A DNA stretch of 64,000 nt, from positions 27,908,706-27,972,705 of the forward strand of contig OY987226.1 in NCBI GenBank assembly GCA_963920705.1. Direction: 5' to 3'. Made by a program: the position numbers and the translations under genes. This DNA comes from Odiellus spinosus (taxonomy: Eukaryota > Arthropoda > Arachnida > Opiliones > Phalangiidae). The notes beneath the pieces were generated by a model that saw only the letters and a program-made list of their open reading frames with translations, ran no database searches and was not told the origin of the DNA. Shown here piece after piece: positions 55,561-64,000 of this stretch (the first letter of the stretch is position 1; each line of letters opens with the position of its first letter).

Positions 55561-55775
55561 TTTCGATTGAGAGTTATTTTACAATGAAGAGTTATTTTCG
55601 ATTAAGAGTTATTTTACAATGAAGAGTTATTTTCGATTAAGAGTTATTTTCAGTTGAAGAGTTATTTTCAATCGAAGAGTTATTTACGATTAAGAGTTAT
55701 TTTCAGTTGAAGAGTTATTTTCAATTGAAGAGTTATTTTCAATTGAAGAGTTATTTTCAATTGAAGAGTAATTTT

Positions 55776-55871
55776 CCATGGAAGATTAATTTTCCATGGA
55801 AGAGTAATTTTCCATGGAAGAGTAATTTTCCATGGAAGAGTAATTTTCCATGGAAGAGTAATTTTCCATGG
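55776..55871. repeat. Cluster of six CCATGG-type 18-bp units
   Basis: CCATGG occurs at 55,776, 55,794, 55,812, 55,830, 55,848 and 55,866, exactly 18 bp apart, in units reading GAAGAGTAATTTTCCATG. The second unit has GATTAAT in place of GAGTAAT. The core TTCCATGGAA is a perfect 10-base palindrome, like TTCAATTGAA in the standard unit. Confidence 0.93.
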
Positions 55872-56413
55872 AAGAGTTATTTTCTTTTGAGAGTTATTTT
55901 CGATTGAGAGTTATTTTCAGTTGAGGAGTTATTTTCAATTGAAAGGTTATTTTCCATTGAAGAGCTATTTTCAATTGAAGAGTTATTTTCGATTGAGAGT
56001 TATTTTACATTGAAGAGTTATTTTCGATTAAGAGTTATTTTCAGTTGAAAAGTTATTTTCAATTGAAGAGTTATTTTCAATTAAAGGTTATTTTCCATTG
56101 AAGAGTTATTTTCAATTGAAGAGTTATTTTCGATTGAGAGTTATTTTACATTGAAGAGTTATTTTGGATTAAGAGTTATTTTCAGTTGAAGAGTTATTTT
56201 CAATTGAAGAGTTATTTTCGATTGAGAGTTATTTTACAATGAAGAGTTATTTTCGATTAAGAGTTGTTTTCAGTTGAAGAGTTATTTTCAATCGAAGAGT
56301 TATTTTCAATCGAAGAGTTATTTACGATTAAGAGTTATTTTCAATTGAAGAGTTATTTTCAATTGAAGAGTTATTTTCAATTGAAGAGTTATTTTCAATT
56401 GAAGAGTAATTTT

Positions 56414-56509
56414 CCATGGAAGATTAATTTTCCATGGAAGAGTAATTTTCCATGGAAGAGTAATTTTCCATGGAAGAGTAATTTTCCATGGAAGAGTAAT
56501 TTTCCATGG
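56414..56509. repeat. Cluster of six CCATGG-type 18-bp units
   Basis: CCATGG occurs at 56,414, 56,432, 56,450, 56,468, 56,486 and 56,504. The second unit again carries GATTAAT, as in the cluster at 55,776, so the two clusters are copies of one amplified segment. Confidence 0.93.
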
Positions 56510-56838
56510 AAGAGTTATTTTCTTTTGAGAGTTATTTTCGATTGAGAGTTATTTTCAGTTGAGGAGTTATTTTCAATTGAAAGGTTATTTTCCATTGAAG
56601 AGTTATTTTCAATTGAAGAGTTATTTTCGATTGAGAGTTATTTTACATTGAAGTGTTATTTTGGATTAAGAGTTATTTTCAGTTGAAGAGTTATTTTCAA
56701 TTGAAGAGTTATTTTCGATTGAGAGTTATTTTACATTGAAGAGTTATTTTCAGTTGAAGAGTTATTTTCAATTGAAGAGTTATTTTCAATCGAAGAGTTA
56801 TTTACGATAAGAGTTATTTTCAGTTGAAGAGTAATTTT

Positions 56839-56880
56839 CCATGGAAGAGTAATTTTCCATGGAAGAGTAATTTTCCATGG
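56839..56880. repeat. Cluster of three CCATGG-type 18-bp units
   Basis: CCATGG occurs at 56,839, 56,857 and 56,875. No GATTAAT unit is present here, and the left flank is CAGTTGAAGAG where the six-unit clusters have CAATTGAAGAG. The cluster is shorter and differently bordered. Confidence 0.9.
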
Positions 56881-57597
56881 AAGAGTTATTTTCTTTTGAG
56901 AGTTATTTTCGATTGAGAGTTATTTTCGATTGAGAGGTTCAATTGAAAGGTTATTTTCCATTGAAGAGTTATTTTCAATTTCATAGTTATTTTCCATTGA
57001 AGAGTTATTTTCAATTGAAGAGTTATTTTCGATTGATATTTATTTTCAATTGAAGAGTTATTTTCAATTGAAAGGCTATTTTCCAATGAAGAGTTATTTT
57101 CAATTGAAGAGTTATTTTCGATTGAGAGTTATTTTCAGTTTAAGAGTTATTTTCCATTGAAGAGTTATTTTCAATCGAAGAGTAATTTTCTTTTGAGAGT
57201 TATTTTCAGTTAAAGAAATATTTTCTTTTGTGAGTTATTTTCAGTTGAAGAAATATTTTCAATTGAAAGGTTATTTTCAATTAAAGAGATATTTTCGATT
57301 GAAAGGTGATTTTCCATTGAAGAGTTATTTTCAATTGAAAGGTGGTTTTCCATGAAGAGTTATTTTCAATTGAATAGTTATTTTCAATTGAAGAGTTATT
57401 TTCGATTGGGATTTATTTTCAGTTGAAGAGTTATTTTCAATTGAAAGGTTATTTTCCATTGAAGAGTTATTTTCAATTGAGGAGTTATTTTCGATTGAGA
57501 GTTATTTTACATTGAAGAGTTATTTTCAATCGAAGAGTTATTTTCGATTAAGAGTTATGTTCCATTGAAGAATTATTTTCCATTGAAGAGTTATTTT

Positions 57598-57657
57598 CCA
57601 TGGAAGAGCTATTTTCCATGGAAGAGTAATTATCCATGGAAGAGTAATTTTCCATGG
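57598..57657. repeat. Cluster of four CCATGG-type 18-bp units
   Basis: CCATGG occurs at 57,598, 57,616, 57,634 and 57,652. The units here are more varied (GAGCTATTTTCC and GAGTAATTATCC). The right flank carries TTCTTTTTAGAG where the other clusters have TTCTTTTGAGAG. This looks like the most diverged cluster. Confidence 0.9.
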
Positions 57658-58456
57658 AAGAGTTATTTTCTTTTTAGAGTTATTTTCTTTTGAGAGTTAT
57701 TTTCGATTGAGAGTTATTTTCAGTTGAGGAGTTATTTTCAATTGAAAGGTTATTTTCCATTGAAGAGCTATTTTCCTTTGAAGAGCTATTTTCCTTTGAA
57801 GAGTTATTTTCCGTTGAAGAGTTATTTGCAGTTGAAGAGTTATTTTCAATTGAAGGTTTTATTCCAATGAAGAGTTATTTTCAATTGAAGAGTTATTTTC
57901 GATTGAGAGCTATTTTCAGTTGGAGAGTTATTTTCAATAGAAAGGTTATTTTCCATTGAAGAGTTATTTTCAATTGAAGAGTTATTTTCGATTGAGAGTT
58001 ATTTTCAGTTGAAGGGTTATTTTCAATTAAAGGTTATTTTCCATTGAAGATTTATTTTCCATTGAAGAGTTATTTTCAATTGAAAGGTTATTTTCCATTG
58101 ATGAATTATTTTCCATTGAAGAGTTATTTTCCGTTGAAGAGTTATTTTCCGTTGAAGAGTTATTTTCAATCGAAGAGTTATATTCGATTGAGAGTTATTT
58201 TCAGTTGAAGAGTTATTTTCAATCGAAGAGTTATTTTCAATTGAAGAGTTACTTTCAATTGAAGAGTTACTTTCAATTGAATACTTTCAATTGAAGAGTT
58301 ACTTTCAATTGAAGAGTTATTTTCAATTGAAAGGTGATTTTCCATTGAAGAGTTATTTTCAATTGAAGAGTTATTTTCAATTGAAGAGTTATTTTCAATT
58401 GAAGAGTTATTTTCAATTGAAGAGTTATTTTCAATTGAAGAGTTATTTTCGATTGA

Positions 58457-58948
58457 GAGTTATTTTCAATTGAAGAGTTATTTTCAATTGAAGAGTTATT
58501 TTCAATTGAAGAGTTATTTTCAATTGAAGAGTTATTTTCAATTGAAGAGTTATTTTCAATTGAAGAGTTATTTTCAATTGAAGAGTTATTTTCAATTGAA
58601 GAGTTATTTTCAATTGAAGAGTTATTTTCAATTGAAGAGTTATTTTCAATTGAAGAGTTATTTTCAATTGAAGAGTTATTTTCAATTGAAGAGTTATTTT
58701 CAATTGAAGAGTTATTTTCAATTGAAGAGTTATTTTCAATTGAAGAGTTATTTTCAATTGAAGAGTTATTTTCAATTGAAGAGTTATTTTCAATTGAAGA
58801 GTTATTTTCAATTGAAGAGTTATTTTCAATTGAAGAGTTATTTTCAATTGAAGAGTTATTTTCAATTGAAGAGTTATTTTCAATTGAAGAGTTATTTTCA
58901 ATTGAAGAGTTATTTTCAATTGAAGAGTTATTTTCAATTGAAGAGTTA
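58457..58948. repeat. Uniform run of about 27 consensus 18-bp units
   Basis: This is the longest perfect run in the window: about 27 consecutive GAAGAGTTATTTTCAATT units without a change. It is bordered on the left by a 17-bp CGATTGAGAG unit and on the right by GAGTTACTTTTAATT. The left neighbourhood (58,245-58,310) has a TTACTTTCAATT variant in several units and a truncated GAATACTTTC unit. Recent slippage amplification is the simplest explanation. Confidence 0.92.
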
Positions 58949-60605
58949 CTTTTAATTGAAGAGTTATTTTCAATTGAAAGGTTATTTTCCATTGAAGAGT
59001 TTTTTTAAATTGAAGAGTTATTTTCAATCGAAGAGTTATTTTCTTTTGAGAGTTATTTTCAGTTGAAGAAATATTTTCTTTTCAGAGTTATTTTCAGTTG
59101 AAGAAATATTTTCAATTGAAAGGTTATTTTCAATTAAAGAGATATTTTCGATTGAGAGTTATTTTCAATTGAAAGGTGATTTTCTATTGAAGAGATATTT
59201 TCGATTGAGAGTTATTTTCAATTGAAAGGTTATTTTCCATTGAAGAGTTATTTTCAATTGAGATTTATTTTCAGTTGAAGAGTTATTTTCAAATGAAGAG
59301 TTATTTTCGATTGAGAGTTATTTTACATTGAAGAGTTATTTTCAATCGAAGAGTTATTTTCGATTAAGAGTTATTTTCAGTTGAAGATTTATTTTCAATT
59401 GAAAGGTTATTTTCCATTGAAGAATTATTTTCCATTGAAGAGTTATTTTCCATTGAGAGTTATTTTCCATTGAGAGTTATTTTCCATTGAAGAGTTATTT
59501 TCAATTGAAAGGTTATTTTCCATTGAAGAGTTATTTTCAGTTGAAGAAATATTTTCTTTTGAGAGTTATTTTCAGTTGAAGAAATATTTTCAATTGAAAG
59601 GTTATTTTCAATTAAAGAGATATTTTCGATTGAGAGTTATTTTCAATTGAAAGGTGATTTTCCATTGAAGAGTTATTTTCCATTGAAGAGTTATTTTCCA
59701 TTGAAGAGTTATTTTCCATTGAAGAGTTATTTTCCATTGAAGAGTTATTTTCATTTGAAGAGTTATTTTCAATTAAAGAGATATTTTCGATTGAGAGTTA
59801 TTTTCAATTGAAAGGTGATTTTCCATTGAAGAGTTATTTTCAATTAAAAGGTTATTTTCCATTGAAGAGTTATTTTCAATTGAAGAGTTATTTTCAATCG
59901 AAGAGTTCTTTTCGAGTAAGAGTTATTTTCAGTTGAAGATTTATTTTCAATTGAAAGGTTATTTTCCATTGAAGAATTATTTTCCATTGAAGAGCCATTT
60001 TCCGTTGAAGAGTTATTTTCAATCGAAGAGTTATTTTCTTTTGAGAGTTATTTTCATTTGAAGAGTTATTTTCCGTTGAAGAGTTATTTTCAATCGATGA
60101 GTTATTTTCGATTGAGAGTTATTTTCAATTGAAAGGTAATTTTCAATTAAAGAGATATTTTCAATTGAAAGGTTATTTTCCATTGAAGAGTTATTTTCCA
60201 TTGAAGAGTTATTTTCAATTGAAAGGTTATTTCCATTGAAGAGTTATTTTCCATTGAAGAGTTATTTTCCATTGAAGAGTTATTTTCAATCGAAGAGTTA
60301 TTTTCTTTTGAGAGTTATTTTCATTTGAAGAGTTATTTTCCGTTGAAGAGTTATTTTCAATCGAAGAGTAATTTTCTTTTGAGAGTTATTTTCAGTTCAA
60401 GAAATATTTTCTTTTGTGAGTTATTTTCAGTTGAAGAAATATTTTCAATTGAAAGGTGATTTTCAATCGAAGTGTTATTTACGATTAAGAGTTATTTTCA
60501 ATCGAAGTGTTATTTACGATTAAGAGTTATTTTCAGTTGAAGAGTTATTTTCAATTGAAGAGTTATTTTCAATTGAAGAGTTATTTTCAATTGAAGAGTA
60601 ATTTT

Positions 60606-60665
60606 CCATGGAAGATTAATTTTCCATGGAAGAGTAATTTTCCATGGAAGAGTAATTTTCCATGG
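60606..60665. repeat. Cluster of four CCATGG-type 18-bp units
   Basis: CCATGG occurs at 60,606, 60,624, 60,642 and 60,660. The second unit is GATTAAT and the flanks (TTTACGATTAAGAG on the left, TTCTTTTGAGAG on the right) match the clusters at 55,776 and 56,414. It is a copy of the same block placed about 4.2 kb further on, with two units fewer. Confidence 0.92.
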
Positions 60666-62460
60666 AAGAGTTATTTTCTTTTGAGAGTTATTTTTGATTG
60701 AGAGTTATTTTTGATTGAGAGTTATTTTCAGTTGAGGAGTTATTTTCAATTGAAAGGTTATTTTCCATTGAAGAGCTATTTTCCTTTGAAGAGTTATTTG
60801 CAGTTGAAGAGTTATTTTCCTTTGAAGAGTTATTTGCAGTTGAAGAGTTATTTTCAATTGAAGGTTTTATTCCAATGAAGAGTTATTTTCAATTGAAGGT
60901 TTTATTCCAATGAAGAGTTATTTTCAATTGAAGGTTTTATTCCAATGAAGAGTTATTTTCAATTGAAGATTTATTTTCGATTGAGAGTTATTTTCAGTTG
61001 AAGAGTTATTTTCCATTGAAGAGTTATTTTCAATCGAAGAGTTATTTTCTTTTGAGAGTTATTTTCATTTGAAGAGTTATTTTCCGTTGAAGAGTTATTT
61101 TCAATCGAAGAGTAATTTTCTTTTGAGAGTTATTTTCAATCGAAGAGTAATTTTCTTTTGAGAGTTATTTTCAGTTCAAGAAATATTTTCTTTTGTGAGT
61201 TATTTTCAGTTGAAGAAATATTTTCAATTGAAAGGTTATTATCAATTAAAGAGATATTTTCGATTGAAAGGTGATTTTCCATTGAAGAGTTATTTTCAAT
61301 TGAATAGTTATTTTCCATTGAAGAGTTATTTTCAATTGAAGAGTTATTTTCGATTGAGATTTATTTTCAGTTGAAGAGTTATTTTCAATTGAAAGGTTAT
61401 TTTCCATTGATGAATTATTTTCCATTGAAGAGTTATTTTCCGTTGAAGAGTTATTTTCCGTTGAAGAGTTATTTTCAATCGAAGAGTTATTTTCGATTGA
61501 GAGTTATTTTCAGTTGAAGAGTTATTTTCAATCGAAGAGTTATTTTCAGTTGAAGAGTTATTTTCAATCGAAGAGTTATTTTCAATTGAAGAGTTATTTT
61601 CAATAGAAAGGTTATTTTCAATTAAAGAGATATTTTCAATTGAAAGGTTATTTTCAATTGAAAGGTTATTTTCCATTGGAGAGTTATTTTCAATTGAAAG
61701 GTTATTTCCATTGAAGAGTTATTTTCAATTAAAGAGATTTTTTCGATTGAGAGTTATTTTCAATTGAAAGGTGATTTTCCATTGAAGAGTTATTTTCAAT
61801 TGAAGAGTTATTTTCGATTGAGAGTTATTTTCAGTTGAAGAGTTATTTTCAATTGAAGAGTTATTTTCAATTGAAGAGTTATTTTCAATTGAAGAGTTAT
61901 TTTCAATTGAAAGGTGATTTTCCATTGAAGAGTTATTTTCAATTGAAGAGTTATTTTCAATTGAAGAGTTATTTTCGATTGAGAGTTATTTTCAGTTGAA
62001 GAGTTATTTTCGATTGAAGAGTTATTTTCGATTGAGAGTTATTTTCAATTGAAGAGTTATTTTCAATTGAAGAGTTATTTTCGATTGAGAGTTATTTTCA
62101 GTTGAAGAGTTATTTTACATTGAAGAGTTATTTTCAATCGAAGAGTTATTTTCAATCGAAGAGTTATTTTCAATTGAAGAGTTATTTTCAATTGAAGAGT
62201 TATTTTCAATTGAAAGGTTATTTTCAATTAAAGAGATATTTTCAATTGAAAGGTTATTTTCCATTGAAGAGTCATTTTCCATTGGAGAGTTATTTTCAAT
62301 TGAAAGGTTATTTCCATTGAAGAGTTATTTTCAATTAAAGAGATTTTTTCGATTGAGAGTTATTTTCAATTGAAAGGTGATTTTCCATTGAAGAGTTATT
62401 TTCAATTGAAGAGTTATTTTCGATTGAGAGTTATTTTCAGTTGAAGAGTTATTTTCAGTT

Positions 62461-62643
62461 GAAGAGTTATTTTCAATTGAAGAGTTATTTTCAATTGAAG
62501 AGTTATTTTCAATTGAAGAGTTATTTTCAATTGAAGAGTTATTTTCAATTGAAGAGTTATTTTCAATTGAAGAGTTATTTTCAATTGAAGAGTTATTTTC
62601 AATTGAAGAGTTATTTTCAATTGAAGAGTTATTTTCAATTGAA
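62461..62643. repeat. Uniform run of about 10 consensus 18-bp units
   Basis: Ten perfect units lie between two CAGTTGAAGAG units on the left and GAAAGGTGATTTTCC on the right. The run sits in the second six-T higher-order copy. The corresponding slot near 61,846 has only about four units. Confidence 0.85.
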
Positions 62644-63781
62644 AGGTGATTTTCCATTGAAGAGTTATTTTCAATTGAAGAGTTATTTCCAATTGAAAGG
62701 TTATTTTCAATTGAAGAGTTATTTTCAATTGAAGAGTTATTTTCAATTGAAGAGTTATTTTCTATCGAAGAGTTATTTTCTTTTGAGAGTTATTTTCAGT
62801 TGAAGAAATATTTTCTTTTGAGAGTTATTTTCAGTTGAAGAAATAATTTCAATTGAAAGGTTATTTTCAATTGAAGAGATATTTTCGATTGAGAGTTATT
62901 TTCAATTGAAGAGTTATTTTCCGTTGAAGAGTTATTTTCCGTTGAAGAGTTATTTTCAATCGAAGAGTTATTTTCGATTGAGAGTTATTTTCAGTTGAAG
63001 AGTTATTTTCAATCGAAGAGTTATTTTCAATTGAAGAGTTATTTTCAATTGAAAGGTTATTTTCAATTGAAAGGTTATTTTCAATTAAAGAGATATTTTC
63101 AATTGAAAGGTTATTTTCCATTGGAGAGTTATTTTCAATTGAAAGGTTATTTCCATTGGAGAGTTATTTTCAATTGAAAGGTTATTTCCATTGAAGAGTT
63201 ATTTTCAATTAAAGAGATTTTTTCGATTGAGAGTTATTTTCAATTGAAAGGTGATTTTCCATTGAAGAGTTATTTTCAATTGAAGAGTTATTTTCAATTG
63301 AAAGGTTATTTTCCATTGAAGAGTTATTTTCAATTGAATAGTTATTTTCCATTGAAGAGTTATTTTCAATTGAAGAGTTATTTTCGATTGAGATTTATTT
63401 TCAGTTGAAGAGTTATTTTCAATTGAAAGGTTATTTTCCATTGATGAATTATTTTCCATTGAAGAGTTATTTTCCGTTGAAGAGTTATTTTACATTGAAG
63501 AGTTATTTTCAATCGAAGAGTTATTTTCAATCGAAGAGTTATTTTCAATTGAAGAGTTATTTTCAATTGAAAGGTTATTTTCAATTAAAGAGATATTTTC
63601 AATTGAAAGGTTATTTTCCATTGGAGAGTTATTTTCAATTGAAAGGTTATTTCCATTGAAGAGTTATTTTCAATTAAAGAGATTTTTTCGATTGAGAGTT
63701 ATTTTCAATTGAAAGGTGATTTTCCATTGAAGAGTTATTTTCAATTGAAGAGTTATTTTCGATTGAGAGTTATTTTCAGTT

Positions 63782-64000
63782 GAAGAGTTATTTTCAATTG
63801 AAGAGTTATTTTCAATTGAAGAGTTATTTTCAATTGAAGAGTTATTTTCAATTGAAGAGTTATTTTCAATTGAAGAGTTATTTTCAATTGAAGAGTTATT
63901 TTCAATTGAAGAGTTATTTTCAATTGAAGAGTTATTTTCAATTGAAGAGTTATTTTCAATTGAAGAGTTATTTTCAATTGAAGAGTTATTTTCAATTGAA
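63782..64000. repeat. Uniform run of at least 12 consensus 18-bp units, cut by the window edge
   Basis: After a CAGTTGAAGAG unit, perfect GAAGAGTTATTTTCAATT units continue to the last base. About 12 are visible and the true length is unknown because the window ends inside the run. Confidence 0.88.

Larger units (their letters stand above)
55611..56545. repeat. Higher-order repeat of about 620-640 bp in the 18-bp array
   Basis: The ATTTTACAATGAAGAG unit at 55,611 recurs at 56,231 (offset 620). The CCATGG cluster at 55,776 recurs at 56,414 (offset 638). The 18-bp change is one extra ATCGAAGAG unit near 56,300. Both copies end with TTATTTTCTTTTGAGAG after six CCATGG units. A further, less complete version lies near 60,480-60,690. 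Confidence 0.8.
48054..64000. repeat. 18-bp satellite array (right array)
   Basis: Head-to-tail units of GAAGAGTTATTTTCAATT and variants fill the interval to the window edge, all in one orientation. Frequent variants are GAAAGGTTATTTTCCATT, AAAGAGATATTTTCGATT, GAAGAAATATTTTCTTTT, GAAGAGTTATTTTCCATT, GAAGAGTAATTTTCCATG and a 17-bp unit reading GAGAGTTATTTTCAATT, usually preceded by CGATT. Nearly every unit holds a dyad-symmetric core, TTCAATTGAA or a one-base relative. There is no unique sequence. The open frames on both strands follow from an 18-bp period without stops in some frames and are not genes. Confidence 0.98.
61731..64000. repeat. Irregular higher-order repeat marked by a six-T unit
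   Basis: The unit AAAGAGATTTTTTCGATT, with six T where the usual variant has ATATTTT, starts at 61,731, 62,337, 63,211 and 63,676, so spacings are 606, 874 and 465 bp. Each is preceded by GGTTATTTCCATTGAAGAG (a 17-bp unit) and followed by GAAAGGTGATTTTCC. Beyond these shared shoulders the number and kind of units differ between copies. Confidence 0.78.

Noticed and set aside
55776-56509. The CCATGG palindrome clusters as an operator or start-codon cluster
   Set aside because: The ATG in CCATGG does not lead into any unique coding sequence and the sites are spaced by the repeat unit itself. A binding-site role is only raised as a test in the findings.
58273-58992. A 239-codon IENNSS-repeat protein on the minus strand, with an overlapping KSYFQL frame on the plus strand
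   Set aside because: Both are products of an 18-bp period. The same DNA is open in four frames, and the frames end at length variants. Low-complexity Asn/Ser repeats are not evidence of a surface or silk-like protein here.
48057-64000. A CRISPR array
   Set aside because: The units are directly adjacent with no unique spacers, no leader and no cas genes.
1-64000. A telomeric repeat, CENP-B box, rRNA, tRNA or other RNA gene
   Set aside because: I saw no TTAGGG or TTTAGGG-type runs, no CENP-B-box-like motif in the monomers, and no non-repeat sequence that could hold an RNA gene.

Overview
This window holds no gene that I can support. From the first base to the last it is two tandem-repeat satellite arrays lying side by side. 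Bases 1 to about 48,056 are a 23-bp repeat. Its commonest monomer is AAGTATAGATCC followed by ACAAATTTCCC, with 8 G/C of 23. Bases about 48,054 to 64,000 are an unrelated 18-bp repeat with commonest monomer GAAGAGTTATTTTCAATT, 4 G/C of 18. If every unit were full length there would be roughly 2,090 of the first and 890 of the second. Both arrays run past the window. I saw no unique sequence, transposon, RNA gene or inversion in either.

Sixty-four kilobases of pure short-unit satellite with no genes points to a eukaryotic nuclear genome, in a heterochromatic block (pericentromeric, subtelomeric, or a sex or B chromosome). The sequence does not identify the species; I do not recognise either monomer.

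The 23-bp array is built from a limited set of monomer variants whose order is itself repeated. Long higher-order blocks are tandemly duplicated: about 1.5 kb three times (1,066-5,633), 2,434 bp twice (12,351-17,239), 3,187 bp twice plus a diverged partial third (16,049-24,450), 2,019 bp twice (25,006-29,043), 1,970 bp twice (28,996-32,935), 1,009 bp twice (31,987-34,004), an 846-bp segment twice at 920-bp spacing (37,131-38,896) and about 3.6 kb twice (40,050-47,193). Several copies look identical while others differ at a few sites, so the blocks have different ages.

The 18-bp array mixes perfectly uniform runs (up to about 27 identical units at 58,457-58,948) with mosaic stretches of variants, including a 17-bp unit and five clusters of a CCATGG-bearing unit. 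It too has higher-order repeats: about 2.1 kb, about 630 bp, and an irregular series at the right end.

Long open frames occur all over both arrays, but the monomers explain them. The 23-bp unit read on the minus strand contains no stop triplet in any frame. The 18-bp unit is stop-free in two frames on each strand. I therefore annotate no CDS.
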